A stretch of 64,000 bases of DNA from the NCBI GenBank assembly GCA_040081715.1, contig JBEBFY010000007.1, positions 128,138-192,137 of the forward strand. Reading direction: 5' to 3'. The stretch's first letter is position 1, and every line of letters starts with the position of its first letter. Both the position numbers and the translations under genes were made by a program. The notes beneath the pieces are model-generated. The model had not been told where the DNA came from and searched no databases. It was given only the letters and a program-made list of their open reading frames with translations. Positions 7,022 through 15,909 of the stretch are shown here, one piece after another. This stretch comes from CANKJK01 sp040081715. Lineage in GTDB: Bacteria > Acidobacteriota > Vicinamibacteria > Vicinamibacterales > UBA2999.

Positions 7022-8866
7022 ATGATGACCCCACAGCAGGAACCGGCCAGGCGCGACCGGTCGGCACTCGAGACGGCATTCACCTGGAACGTCGACGACC
7101 TGTTCCCCTCTCTTGAGGCATGGCGGCTGGCAGGGGAGGAGACGCGCGCACGTGTCAGCGGCCTTGAGCCCTTCCGTGGCCGATTGCTCTCCTCGCCGGC
7201 GGTGCTTGCTGACGCGCTGACGTTACGGTTCGACCTTGACCGCGCCGTCACCCGTCTGTACGTCTACGCCAGTTGCCTCGCGGATCAGGACACCCGCGTG
7301 GCAGCCAACCAGGGCATGCAGCAGCAGATGATGCAGCTCTATACCGCCATTGCGGCGGCCGCTGCGTTCATCGAACCGGAGTTGCTGGCCGCCGAGCCGG
7401 CTGCGCTCGACTCGGCCCTGGCGGTCGAGCTCCGGCTGGCGCCGTTCCGCGTCTATGTCGCTGACATCCAGCGGCGGCGCGCCCACACCCTTGGCGATGG
7501 CGAGGAGCGCCTGCTGGCCGATGCGTCGTTGATGGCCGCCGCCCCAGGGGATATCTACGGCATCCTGACCAACGCCGACTTCCCGTATCCCACGATGACG
7601 ACGGCCGACGGTCGGACCGTCCGCGTGGACCAGTCCGGCTACAGCGAACTGCGCGCGTCACCGGTGCGGGCCGATCGGCAACTGGCGATGGAGACATTCT
7701 TCACTTCCCTCAGCCGGTTCAGCGGCACCTTCGGGATGTCGATGAACGGCAGCATTCAGCGGGCACGGTTCTTCGCGCGGGCGCGGAAGTATCCGAGCAC
7801 GATCGAGGCCGCGCTCGACGGACCGAACATCCCGATTCCGGTGTACGACCGGCTGGTCGAGGGCGTGAACCGGCACCTGGGTGCGTTTCACCGGTATCTG
7901 GACCTCCGCCGCCGGTTGCTCGGGGTGGAGACCCTGCAGTACCACGACCTCTACGCACCGCTCATTCCGGCTGTGGATCTGTCGTACTCGCCCGGCGAGG
8001 CTGTGGAGCACCTGGTCGCGTCACTGGCGCCGCTGGGGCAGGAGTACGCCGACGTCGTGGCGCGCGGTTGCCGCGAGCGGTGGATTGACTGGTATCCGAA
8101 CGACGGCAAGCGGTCGGGTGCCTACTCCGAGGGCGCCGCCTACGACGTGCATCCATTTATCCTCCTGAACTACCTGGGCAAGTTCCACGACGTGAGCACG
8201 CTCAGCCACGAAGTCGGCCACGCGATGCACAGCTACTACTCGAACCGGGCGCAGCCGTATCCCACGGCGACCTACCAGACATTCGTGGCCGAGGTGGCGT
8301 CCACGTTCAACGAGGAACTGCTCGTTGACTACATGCTGGCGCGTCTCACGGACCCCGCGGCGCGGCTGTCGGTGCTCGGCAACTACCTGGAAGGGATCAA
8401 GGGCACCGTGTTCCGGCAGACGCAGTTCGCCGAGTTCGAGCGGGCGCTGCACGCCATGGGTGAGCGCGGCGAGGCGCTCACCGGCGAGTCGATCTCTCGT
8501 CTGTACCTGGGGATCACGCGCCGCTACTACGGACACGCGGAGGGGATTTGCGAGGTGGGCGACGTCATCGCCCACGAGTGGAGCTTCATCCCTCACTTCT
8601 ACCGTGACTTCTACGTGTTCCAGTACGCCACGTCTTTTACCGCGTCCACGGCGCTGGCCGCCCGCGTGCAGGCCGGCGAGCCGGGTGCCCGCGAGCGCTA
8701 CCTGCGCTTCATCAGTTCGGGCGGTGCGCAGTACCCGATTGAGCTGCTGCGGGACGCCGGAGTCGACATGACCACGGACGAGCCGCTGGACCTGACGATT
8801 CGCAAGATGGAGCGCGTCATGGATGACGTGGAGCAACTGGTGGCCGACGGAGCGCTGGCGCGGTGA
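7022..8866 (+). CDS. pepF: Oligoendopeptidase F (M3 family)
   Basis: 614 residues from the ATG at 7022 (GAGG 4 nt upstream; a second ATG follows immediately). It is a soluble zinc oligopeptidase that degrades short peptides in the cytoplasm. The active site HEVGHAMHSYY has its HExxH at 396-400, and the helical N-terminal M3 domain (FTWNVDDLFPS...) and the C-terminal YATSFTASTALA segment are present. Length is normal for PepF. The downstream MFS gene begins in its stop codon (GTGA overlap), so the two are co-transcribed; the transporter might import something related, but that is speculation. Confidence 0.92.
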   Translation: MMTPQQEPARRDRSALETAFTWNVDDLFPSLEAWRLAGEETRARVSGLEPFRGRLLSSPAVLADALTLRFDLDRAVTRLYVYASCLADQDTRVAANQGMQQQMMQLYTAIAAAAAFIEPELLAAEPAALDSALAVELRLAPFRVYVADIQRRRAHTLGDGEERLLADASLMAAAPGDIYGILTNADFPYPTMTTADGRTVRVDQSGYSELRASPVRADRQLAMETFFTSLSRFSGTFGMSMNGSIQRARFFARARKYPSTIEAALDGPNIPIPVYDRLVEGVNRHLGAFHRYLDLRRRLLGVETLQYHDLYAPLIPAVDLSYSPGEAVEHLVASLAPLGQEYADVVARGCRERWIDWYPNDGKRSGAYSEGAAYDVHPFILLNYLGKFHDVSTLSHEVGHAMHSYYSNRAQPYPTATYQTFVAEVASTFNEELLVDYMLARLTDPAARLSVLGNYLEGIKGTVFRQTQFAEFERALHAMGERGEALTGESISRLYLGITRRYYGHAEGICEVGDVIAHEWSFIPHFYRDFYVFQYATSFTASTALAARVQAGEPGARERYLRFISSGGAQYPIELLRDAGVDMTTDEPLDLTIRKMERVMDDVEQLVADGALAR

Positions 8867-10155
8867 GCAGCCAGCCCGCGATGGTTGCCGCGGACGAGAT
8901 CCGGGAGCAGGCCCTGCTGCGCATCGTGCGCTGGCGACTGCTGCCCTTCATGTTCGTGCTCTACATCGTGTCCTACGTCGACCGGGTGAACGTGGGCTTT
9001 GCCTCGCTGCAGATGAACCGGGATCTCGGCTTGAGCGCGTCGGTCTACGGCCTGGGCGCGGGCATCTTCTTTCTCGGCTACTTTGTGTTCGAGGTGCCGA
9101 GTAACCTCCTGCTGGAGCGCTTCGGCGCGCGGCCGTGGATTGCCCGGATCATGGTCACGTGGGGCGTGATCTCCGCCGCGATGATGTTCACGACGGGCGT
9201 CACGAGCTTCTTCGTGCTGCGCCTGCTGCTCGGCGTGGCCGAGGCGGGTTTCTTCCCGGGGATGATTCTGTACCTCACGTACTGGTTCCCCGAGCGTGAA
9301 CGGGCAAAGACGGTGGCGCTCTTCATGACGGCCAATGCGCTGGCGGGTGTGATCGGCGGGCCGCTCAGCGGAGCGCTGCTGACGCTGGACGGCGCGACCG
9401 GCCTGGCCGGGTGGCAGTGGCTGTTCCTGCTGGAGGGGATTCCGGCCGTCGTGCTGGGAGGTGTCGTGCTGGTCTATCTCCCGAATGGTCCGCGTGAGGC
9501 GACCTGGCTGCCGAGGGAGGACCGCGAGTGGCTGGCGGCACGGCGCGAGGCCGAGCGGGCCGGCGCGGTCCACACGAGCGTGTGGGAGGTGCTGACCAAC
9601 GGCCCCGTCTGGCGGTTCTCGCTCTTGTACTTCTCGCTCGTGGTGGCCCTCTACAGCGTGAGCTTCTGGTTGCCGCAGATCCTCAAGCGCGTATCGGGAC
9701 AAAGCGATCTCGTCGTGGGGTTGCTCTCGTCTCTCCCCTATGTCGTGGCCGCGATCGGGATGGTCGTGATTGGACGGCACTCGGATGCCACCGGCGAGCG
9801 CCGCTGGCATGTAGCGGTGCCCGCGCTCGTCGGCGCGACCGGCCTGATACTGAGTGCGGTGGCGTCGTCGCCCGCGCTGGCCATTGCGGCGGTCGCGCTG
9901 GCGGCCCTCGGGATCTGGGGAGCGCTCGGCCCGTTCTGGGCGCTGCCGACGGCCTGGCTGCGGGGCAGTGCCGCGGCCGCCGGCATCGCGTGGATCAACT
10001 CGGTCGGCAACCTTGGCGGATTTGTCGGGCCGTACGGCGTCGGCTACCTGCGCGACGTCACGGGGAACTTCGCCGTGGCCCTGACGGCCCTGGCTGGCAT
10101 GCTGGTCGTCGCAGCGATTCTGGCGGTCAAAGCCCCGCAGGCGCAGGCGTCGTAG
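8863..10155 (+). CDS. MFS transporter, anion:cation symporter-like
   Basis: 430 residues from the GTG at 8863, overlapping the pepF stop; an ATG at 8881 is a possible later start. Twelve hydrophobic segments can be followed. The first, with FVLYIVSYVDRVNVGFASLQMNRDLGLS, is the hallmark of the ACS subfamily (hexuronate, galactonate, phthalate and tartrate carriers). The conserved loop GFFPGMILYLTYWFPERERAK is also present. It should import an organic anion with a cation across the inner membrane. Substrate not predictable. Confidence 0.88.
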   Translation: MSSQPAMVAADEIREQALLRIVRWRLLPFMFVLYIVSYVDRVNVGFASLQMNRDLGLSASVYGLGAGIFFLGYFVFEVPSNLLLERFGARPWIARIMVTWGVISAAMMFTTGVTSFFVLRLLLGVAEAGFFPGMILYLTYWFPERERAKTVALFMTANALAGVIGGPLSGALLTLDGATGLAGWQWLFLLEGIPAVVLGGVVLVYLPNGPREATWLPREDREWLAARREAERAGAVHTSVWEVLTNGPVWRFSLLYFSLVVALYSVSFWLPQILKRVSGQSDLVVGLLSSLPYVVAAIGMVVIGRHSDATGERRWHVAVPALVGATGLILSAVASSPALAIAAVALAALGIWGALGPFWALPTAWLRGSAAAAGIAWINSVGNLGGFVGPYGVGYLRDVTGNFAVALTALAGMLVVAAILAVKAPQAQAS

Positions 10156-10173
10156 GCCGGCCCTGCAGGCGCG

Positions 10174-11100
10174 CTACAGGATCCGCTTGCCGAGGGCCGA
10201 GAGCGCCAGCTCGGTGGCCAGCTCCGCCGTCGTGTTGCGGAGGTCGAGTGTGGGGTTGATCTCCACCAGATCCAACGCCCGGAGCAGGCCGGAGTCCGCC
10301 ACCATCTCCATGATCAGGTGGGCCTCCCGGTAGTTCAGCCCGCCCTTGACCGGTGTGCCGACGCCCGGCGCCAGAGTCGGGTCGCACACGTCGAGGTCGA
10401 ATGAGACGTGGATGCCGCCGGTGCCCCGGCCGGCCAGTGCAATGGCGCGGGCCGCCACGGCCGCGATGCCCTCGCGGTCGATGTCCTTCATCGTCAGCAC
10501 GTGGACACCCGCCGCGCGAATCCGGTCCTTCTCGCGTTCGTCGAGGTTGCGAATCCCCAGAAGCACCGTGTGTTCGGGGAGGATCGCCGGGACCGTGCCG
10601 CCGACCGCGGCAAGTTCCGCCGGCTCCGACCCAAGAAGCGCGGCCAGCGGCATGCCATGCACGTTGCCGGAGGTGGTGGACTGGGGCGTGTTCATGTCGC
10701 CGTGCGCGTCCACCCAGATCACGCCGAGGGGCAGGCCGCTCTGTTCACCCATCCAGCGTGCGGTGGCGGAGACGGACCCGGCGGCGACGCTGTGGTCACC
10801 GCCGATCACGAGCGGCAGGGCCCCGCCGCGCAGGGCGTCGAGCGCCAGCGCATGGAGGTTGCGGCAGGCTTCCGCGATGTCGTCGACGAACTTCATCGTC
10901 GGGTCGACCGGCGTCAGGTGTTCAGGCATGGGGACGGCCACGTTGCCTCGGTCCACGACGGCATAGCCCAGCGCGGTCAACTGGTCAGCGAGGCCTGCGA
11001 TCCGGACGGCCGAAGGGCCCATGTCGACGCCGCGGCGGCCGCTGCCCAGGTCGAGCGGCACGCCGATGATGTGCACGCAACGCTGCGGGGCCGGCGTCAT
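10174..11100 (-). CDS. rocF: Arginase family protein
   Basis: 308 residues from the ATG at 11100, which overlaps the hemG stop by 4 bp (ATGA). Manganese-binding motifs are clear: GGDHS with H103, DAHGD at 131-135 and a later SFDLDVCDP with two Asp ligands. The N-terminal HIIGVPLDLGSGRRGVDMGP and the loop NVHGMPLAALLG match true arginases (L-arginine to ornithine and urea) better than agmatinases. It is the last gene of a receiver-hemE-hemG-arginase operon, an unusual neighbourhood for arginine breakdown. Formimidoylglutamase is a less likely alternative. Confidence 0.87.
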   Translation of the reverse strand: MTPAPQRCVHIIGVPLDLGSGRRGVDMGPSAVRIAGLADQLTALGYAVVDRGNVAVPMPEHLTPVDPTMKFVDDIAEACRNLHALALDALRGGALPLVIGGDHSVAAGSVSATARWMGEQSGLPLGVIWVDAHGDMNTPQSTTSGNVHGMPLAALLGSEPAELAAVGGTVPAILPEHTVLLGIRNLDEREKDRIRAAGVHVLTMKDIDREGIAAVAARAIALAGRGTGGIHVSFDLDVCDPTLAPGVGTPVKGGLNYREAHLIMEMVADSGLLRALDLVEINPTLDLRNTTAELATELALSALGKRIL

Positions 11101-12470
11101 TGGCCGATCTGCGCCGCCTGCGCGGCCATGGCCCGTCCATCGGCGATGCAGTCGGGAATCCCAATGGCCCGGAAGCCGCTGCCCGCGACAAACAGGCCCG
11201 GTATGCGGGCCAGGCCTTGCTCGATCGCCGCGACCCGTGCCGTGTGGCCCACCTCGAATTGCGGGCTGCGGTTCGTCCACCGGTAGATGCGGGAGAAGAG
11301 GGCAGGCCCCGAGATGTCCGAGTGCCGCGACATGTGCTCATGCGCGAGCGCGGTGAGTTCGGCGTCGGACTGATCGAGCCTGCGTGGGTCGCGCCCGCCG
11401 CCGAAGAAGGCGCGCATCAGGACGTGGCCCTCCGGAGCCCGGCCCGGCCACTTGGAGCTGACCCACGTACCGGCGAGGAGCGGTGACCCTTCGGCCTTCG
11501 GCACCAGGAAGCCACTGCCATTGAGCGGGTGGCGTATCTGGTCGCGCCGGTACCCAAGGGCGACCGTCGCGGTGGAGGAGTAGCGCACCTGGCGGCAGAG
11601 CGCCGCTGTATCAGGATCGAGGCCCTCTAGAATCTGTCCGGCCACGTACGCCGGCACGGCGAGGATGACCGCACGCGCACGCACGGTTTCTCCGAGCGAC
11701 GTGCTGAGGACGAACGCGCCGCCCTCGCGGCCGAGCGACTGGACGGCGACACCGCACGCCACCGTGTCTGCGGGGAGCGCCGCCACGAGGCGCTCGACCA
11801 GTTCGCCGGTGCCTCCGGGCAGCGAGACAAAGGCGCCGTCGGCCGACGGCGCGGTCCGGAGCTGGCGAAACGCCCTGAGCACGCTGCCCGATTTCGCTTC
11901 AGCGCCAACCAGGCGCGGGAACAGCGCGCGCGCCGAGAGCCGGTCGGCGTCGCCCGCGTGGATGCCGGCCAGTAGTGGATCCGCGAGGTAGGCGGCGGCC
12001 TCGTGGCCGAAACGCCTCTGCACGAAGGCGCCGATGGACTCCTCGGCGTTGTCCGTTCGTTTGGCGATGAAGGGCTCGAGGCCCATCCTGATCCGGCCCG
12101 GCCACGAGAAGAGCGACGAGCGCGCCAGCGCCATCGCACTCAGCGGGAAGCCGAGAAACGACCCCTCGACGAGCTGGTGCAGCCGGCCGGCGCGCAGCAC
12201 GAACGACGTGCGAGGCTTCAGCGTGGGATGCAGACGGTCGGTGAGGCCCAGCTCCCGGCACAGGGCAACCGCCGCCGGCTTCTGCGTGAGGAGCGAATCC
12301 GGGCCCGCATCCACCGTCCACCCGTCGAACCGCTCGGTGAGGATGACGCCGCCGGGCCTGCCGGTGCTCTCGAGCACGCGCACACGTCGGCCTTGCTGCA
12401 TGAGTTCGTACGCGGCCGAGAGCCCGGCGATGCCGCCACCGACGACCGCGACATCGAGCACCTCGCTCAT
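11097..12470 (-). CDS. hemG: Protoporphyrinogen oxidase (FAD, oxygen-dependent type)
   Basis: 457 residues. The N-terminal dinucleotide-binding motif is GGGIAGLSAAYEL, followed by ESTGRPGGVILTERFDGW. The C-terminal FAD motif runs GLFVAGSGFRAIGIPDCIADG. The enzyme takes protoporphyrinogen IX to protoporphyrin IX, the penultimate step of heme synthesis; this flavin type is called hemY in Bacillus. It lies 14 bp after hemE and overlaps the arginase gene. The heme made here would feed cytochromes such as those near 1-5 kb and 30 kb. Confidence 0.9.
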   Translation of the reverse strand: MSEVLDVAVVGGGIAGLSAAYELMQQGRRVRVLESTGRPGGVILTERFDGWTVDAGPDSLLTQKPAAVALCRELGLTDRLHPTLKPRTSFVLRAGRLHQLVEGSFLGFPLSAMALARSSLFSWPGRIRMGLEPFIAKRTDNAEESIGAFVQRRFGHEAAAYLADPLLAGIHAGDADRLSARALFPRLVGAEAKSGSVLRAFRQLRTAPSADGAFVSLPGGTGELVERLVAALPADTVACGVAVQSLGREGGAFVLSTSLGETVRARAVILAVPAYVAGQILEGLDPDTAALCRQVRYSSTATVALGYRRDQIRHPLNGSGFLVPKAEGSPLLAGTWVSSKWPGRAPEGHVLMRAFFGGGRDPRRLDQSDAELTALAHEHMSRHSDISGPALFSRIYRWTNRSPQFEVGHTARVAAIEQGLARIPGLFVAGSGFRAIGIPDCIADGRAMAAQAAQIGQ

Positions 12471-12484
12471 GGCGGAGAGCAGTG

Positions 12485-13525
12485 TTACGCGGGAACCGCG
12501 GTCCGCGACCGCGCGTGCACATGCTCGGCCAGCCGCTGCACCTGTTCGAGGGACGTCATCGGCAGAATCCCGTGGCCGAGGTTGAAGATGTGCCCCGGGC
12601 GGCCTTCGGCCCGCCGGAGGACATCGTCGGCCGCTGCGAGCAGCCGGTCTGTGGGACCGAGCAGCAGCGTCGGGTCAAGGTTGCCCTGGACGCCCCGGTC
12701 ATGCCCGATTCGTGCCCATGCCTGGTCGAGAGGGATGCGCCAGTCCGCGCCGATTACGTCGCCCCCCGCCTCCCGCAGGTCTTCGAGAAAGGTGGAGGTG
12801 CCGGTTCCAAAGTGAATCGTGGGCACGCGGCCGCCGATGGCGTCGAAGATCGCCCGGGTGTGCGGCAGCACGAACTCACGGTAGTCGGCCGGGCTCAGCG
12901 CGCCCACCCACGAGTCGAAGATCTGCACGACATCCACGCCGGCTTCAATCTGCGCCACCATGTAGTCGCCGATGATGGCCGCGAACTTCCCGCAGAGCCT
13001 GTGCCAGGCATCAGGATGGCCGTACATCAGTGACTTGGTGAGGGCAAAGTTGTTGGAATGCCCGCCCTCGATGGCATAGGAGGCCAGCGTGAAGGGGGCA
13101 CCGGCGAAACCGATCAGGGGGATGCGGCCGTGCAGTTCCCGCTGAATGAGGCGTATCGCCTGCAGGACGTGCGACAGGGATTCACGCGGCTCGAATGTCT
13201 TCAGTTTGTCGATATCGGCCGTTGTCCGGATCGGCGTTTCGATGGCCGGACCCTCACCCTTGATGAAGTCGAAGGGCAGTCCCATCGGCTCGAGGGGCAG
13301 CAGCAGGTCGGAGAAGAGAATCGCCGCATCAAGTTCGATCCGGTTGACCGGTTGCATCGTGACCTGGGTGGCGAGCTCCGGCACACGGCACAGCTCCAGC
13401 AGGGAGTGCCGCTCGCGCAGGGCGCGGTACTCGGGCATGTAGCGGCCGGCCTGCCGCATGAACCAGACGGGGGTCGCATCGACCGGCTGGAGCCGGCAGG
13501 CATTCAGGAATCGGGTATTGGTCAC
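12485..13525 (-). CDS. hemE: Uroporphyrinogen III decarboxylase
   Basis: 346 residues from the GTG at 13525. A TTG at 13567 is in frame but would run into the preceding gene, and the GTG start gives the usual short N-terminus before TPVWFMRQAGRYMPEYR, the family signature. The second signature IPLIGFAGAPFTLASY is also present. It decarboxylates four acetate side chains to give coproporphyrinogen III. It lies 16 bp downstream of the receiver-domain gene and just upstream of hemG, in one operon. Confidence 0.92.
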   Translation of the reverse strand: MTNTRFLNACRLQPVDATPVWFMRQAGRYMPEYRALRERHSLLELCRVPELATQVTMQPVNRIELDAAILFSDLLLPLEPMGLPFDFIKGEGPAIETPIRTTADIDKLKTFEPRESLSHVLQAIRLIQRELHGRIPLIGFAGAPFTLASYAIEGGHSNNFALTKSLMYGHPDAWHRLCGKFAAIIGDYMVAQIEAGVDVVQIFDSWVGALSPADYREFVLPHTRAIFDAIGGRVPTIHFGTGTSTFLEDLREAGGDVIGADWRIPLDQAWARIGHDRGVQGNLDPTLLLGPTDRLLAAADDVLRRAEGRPGHIFNLGHGILPMTSLEQVQRLAEHVHARSRTAVPA

Positions 13526-13541
13526 AGGGATCCGGTGCGTC

Positions 13542-13943
13542 TCAGGTAGTGGCGAGGGGGCCGACAAGGCCCCTGGCCAAGCTCACGAGCTCGTCGAGCC
13601 AGAGCGGTTTGTATCGCAGTTCCGCGCCCAGGGCCGCAATCTCCTGCGCATGCGCGTCGTTCACATAGTAGTCCCCGGTCACAATCGCCACGGGTGTTTC
13701 GCTCAGGCCCGGCAGCGTGCGCACCGCCCTGAGGAACTGCAGCCCGCTGGCCAGAGGCATGCGCAGGTCGAGCAGGATGGCGTGGGGCTGGTGGGTCTGG
13801 GCCAGCGCGAGGCCCTGATAGGCCGACGGCGCGGCCCAGACTTCGAAGCCTTCGAGCCGGAGCATCCGCGCGAACGTGTCGGTCACGCTGGCGTCGTCGT
13901 CCACGATGAGGATGCGCAACGCTCCGGTCACCAGGTCGGGCAC
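13542..13943 (-). CDS. Stand-alone response-regulator receiver protein
   Basis: 133 residues from a GTG at 13943. A single CheY-like receiver domain: acidic IVDDD near the start, phosphoacceptor Asp in LLDLRMP, the Thr in IVTGD and Lys in RYKPLW. There is no output domain, so it must signal through a protein partner. No histidine kinase is encoded nearby. It heads the heme operon, whose promoter (13950-13979) would make it the first, nearly leaderless cistron. Whether it controls heme synthesis is unknown. Confidence 0.88.
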   Translation of the reverse strand: MPDLVTGALRILIVDDDASVTDTFARMLRLEGFEVWAAPSAYQGLALAQTHQPHAILLDLRMPLASGLQFLRAVRTLPGLSETPVAIVTGDYYVNDAHAQEIAALGAELRYKPLWLDELVSLARGLVGPLATT

Positions 13944-13949
13944 TCGGTC

Positions 13950-13979
13950 ATTGTCCCGGCGGCGGGAGAATCAGGTCAA
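13950..13979 (-). promoter_or_regulatory. Promoter of the receiver-hemE-hemG-arginase operon
   Basis: On the minus strand TTGACC (13974-13979) and GACAAT (13950-13955) are separated by 18 bp. The -10 ends only 6 nt before the GTG at 13943, again predicting a leaderless or near-leaderless transcript. Confidence 0.5.
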
Positions 13980-14022
13980 GGAGCGGCATGTTATAGTCAG
14001 CCGGTTTTCCCGGAGGCCGTCA

Positions 14023-14718
14023 TTGAGCCCTATTCTGGTGCGACCCGTTCGTGAGCAACTTGAGCACGACCGGGTGATCCGCCTGCTGCAAGCGAAGTAC
14101 AAGCGAAAGTTCGAGGTCGGGATCAACCCGGGCCCCTCGTTGGCTGTGCCGGTCGGCACGGGTGACGCGGTGATGTACCCGGACCTGGTGCTCCAGTCCA
14201 CCGAACGGTCGCGGAAGCTGATGGGTGTCGTCGAAGTGGAGACCGCCGAGTCGGTCAACCACCTCGAGGCGATGTCCCAATGGGTACGGCTCGGCCGGCT
14301 GAAGGTCGAACTCCACCTCTACGTGCCGTCAACCGCGATCGATACGACGCGCCGGCTGTGCACGGATTTCTCGGTGCCGGTCGACGAAATCTGGACCTAT
14401 CACCCCGTCGGCGACGAAATCCGCTTCACGCTGGTTCAGAGCTCGACGACGACGCACCCACCCGCGCCGAAGTCCGCCCGGGTGGCCACGGAGAAGAAGC
14501 CCGTGAAGCCAGCGGTCAAGGCCGCGGCCAAGCCTGCGGTCAAGCCCGTGGCTGCCAGGGCGGCGGCCAAGCCGGCCGGTATGAAGTTCCTGCCCGCGAA
14601 GGGCAAGGCCAAGCCCGCGGCAGGCAAGGCGTCACTGAGCAAGGCGACGAAGCCCGCGAAGGCCGCCGCGCCAAAACGGCCTGCCGCGAAGACGGCGCCA
14701 GCCCGCAAGCGGGGGTAG
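14023..14718 (+). CDS. Unrecognised protein with histone-H1-like Lys/Ala/Pro tail
   Basis: 231 residues from a TTG at 14023, chosen because GGAGG lies 6 nt upstream. Residues 1 to about 140 form a compact domain with a VMYPDLVL strand and a GVVEVETAES strand, then an amphipathic QWVRLGRLKVELHLYVP region. The spacing of PD, E-x-E and a following helix recalls PD-(D/E)XK nuclease-like folds, but the usual Lys is replaced, so this is a weak structural guess. From about residue 155 on the chain is almost pure Lys, Ala and Pro, with AAKPAVKP-like repeats, as in bacterial histone H1-like proteins; DNA or RNA binding is likely. The next gene follows after 6 nt. Confidence 0.6.
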   Translation: MSPILVRPVREQLEHDRVIRLLQAKYKRKFEVGINPGPSLAVPVGTGDAVMYPDLVLQSTERSRKLMGVVEVETAESVNHLEAMSQWVRLGRLKVELHLYVPSTAIDTTRRLCTDFSVPVDEIWTYHPVGDEIRFTLVQSSTTTHPPAPKSARVATEKKPVKPAVKAAAKPAVKPVAARAAAKPAGMKFLPAKGKAKPAAGKASLSKATKPAKAAAPKRPAAKTAPARKRG

Positions 14719-14724
14719 GCGATC

Positions 14725-15411
14725 GTGCCGTTTCTTCGCGTGCTGCGCGATAAGCGCGGGCACGAAACGACCTATCTGATGCACCTGTTCCGTGACGGGG
14801 TACGCTCCCGTTCGCGGGTGCTCTACATGTTTCACTCGCCTCAGGGTCTGCAGGTCGGAGGGCGCCCGCTTGATCCGGACGCTCGTGCGGAGCTGTCGCG
14901 CCTGTATCCCGACGTGCCCTTCGACTGGCGTGACCTGGTGGCGCACCAGCAGGTGGTGGACGTTGGCGAGCCGTTCCGGCCACGCAAGCGGCGCAAGACG
15001 TCAGACGAAGACGGTGAGCCGGTAGCCGGCGAGGACACGGCACCTCCAGAGGGTGAGGATGCTGGGTCCACCGCTGAGGATGAGGAGTCCTCCCCGGGAG
15101 CCCCGGCGGCGACGGCCTTGCCGGTCTCCGTCGGGGGAACAACGCCCGAGGAGCAGATCGCATGGTTGACGGAGTGGCATCCGCGTGTCCGCGATCTGAT
15201 TCCGCAGCGGTTTCATGATGAGGTGCGGCGGCAGGCGCTTGGGGCGCTGGCCAGCCGGCTCGATCCGTCCGGATGGGCCGACGAGCAGGCCAGGCAGGAC
15301 GGCCTGCAGGCCGCGGGCGAGGCATGGGGCCGCCTGGCGCGGGTCTTCGTCCGCCGGCGGCGCAGGGGGCGGCGCCGGCCGGGTGCTCGGAAGGATCCGC
15401 CCGCGAACTGA
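14725..15411 (+). CDS. Unrecognised protein with acidic linker and basic tail
   Basis: 228 residues from a GTG at 14725. The first 80 residues form a small domain (MPFLRVLRDKRGHETTYLMH...). A strongly acidic, low-complexity linker follows at about residues 93-130. A helical C-terminal domain with the motif TEWHPRVRDLIPQRFHDEVR follows, ending in an Arg-rich tail (RRRRRGRRRPGARK). It is 6 nt downstream of the Lys-rich protein gene and probably co-translated. One basic and one acidic/basic partner suggest a nucleic-acid-associated pair. No family recognised. Confidence 0.6.
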   Translation: MPFLRVLRDKRGHETTYLMHLFRDGVRSRSRVLYMFHSPQGLQVGGRPLDPDARAELSRLYPDVPFDWRDLVAHQQVVDVGEPFRPRKRRKTSDEDGEPVAGEDTAPPEGEDAGSTAEDEESSPGAPAATALPVSVGGTTPEEQIAWLTEWHPRVRDLIPQRFHDEVRRQALGALASRLDPSGWADEQARQDGLQAAGEAWGRLARVFVRRRRRGRRRPGARKDPPAN

Positions 15412-15429
15412 GGCGGGCGAATTGAATGG

Positions 15430-15885
15430 CTAGGCGCGGAGGTAGCGGGCTTCGATCGCCAGCACTTTGTCGAGCCGGCGCTGATGGCGGGGCTCACCCG
15501 AAAAGCGCGCCCCGACGAAGGTGTCGACCAGCTCAGTCGCCACGTTAATACCCACCACCCGGCCGCCGATGCAGAGCACGTTCAGATCGTCATGCTCCAC
15601 GGCCTGGTGGGCGGTGTAACAGTCATGGCAGACCGCCGCCCGGATGCCGGGAATCTTGTTGGCGGCGATGGACACGCCGGCTCCGCTTCCGCACACGATC
15701 ACGGCCCGTTCGGCCCGCCCGTCCTTCACGGCTGAGGCGGCCGCCTCGGCGCAGTCCGGGTAGTCCACGGCGTCGGTGGAATGCGTGCCCAGATCCAGCA
15801 CGTCGTGTCCGTTCTTGCGCAGGTGGGCGGCCAGTTCCTGCTTGGTGGGGAAGCCCGCGTGGTCGGCGGACAGGGCTATGCGCAT
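15430..15885 (-). CDS. rpiB: Ribose-5-phosphate isomerase B
   Basis: 151 residues from the ATG at 15885. The N-terminus MRIALSADHAGFPTKQEL, the CGSGAGVSIAANKIPGIRAA active-site loop and HDDLNVLCIGGRVVG are RpiB signatures; the loop Cys is the usual catalytic base. It interconverts ribose-5-phosphate and ribulose-5-phosphate in the pentose phosphate pathway. It is divergent from the VWFA-related gene and shares a symmetrical promoter region with it. Confidence 0.93.
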   Translation of the reverse strand: MRIALSADHAGFPTKQELAAHLRKNGHDVLDLGTHSTDAVDYPDCAEAAASAVKDGRAERAVIVCGSGAGVSIAANKIPGIRAAVCHDCYTAHQAVEHDDLNVLCIGGRVVGINVATELVDTFVGARFSGEPRHQRRLDKVLAIEARYLRA

Positions 15886-15909
15886 CGTCCGGTGCTCATC
15901 GTGGCCGGC

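Noticed and set aside
13525..13567. TTG start for hemE at 13567
   Set aside because: It would overlap the receiver gene and add residues absent from the family; the GTG at 13525 fits.
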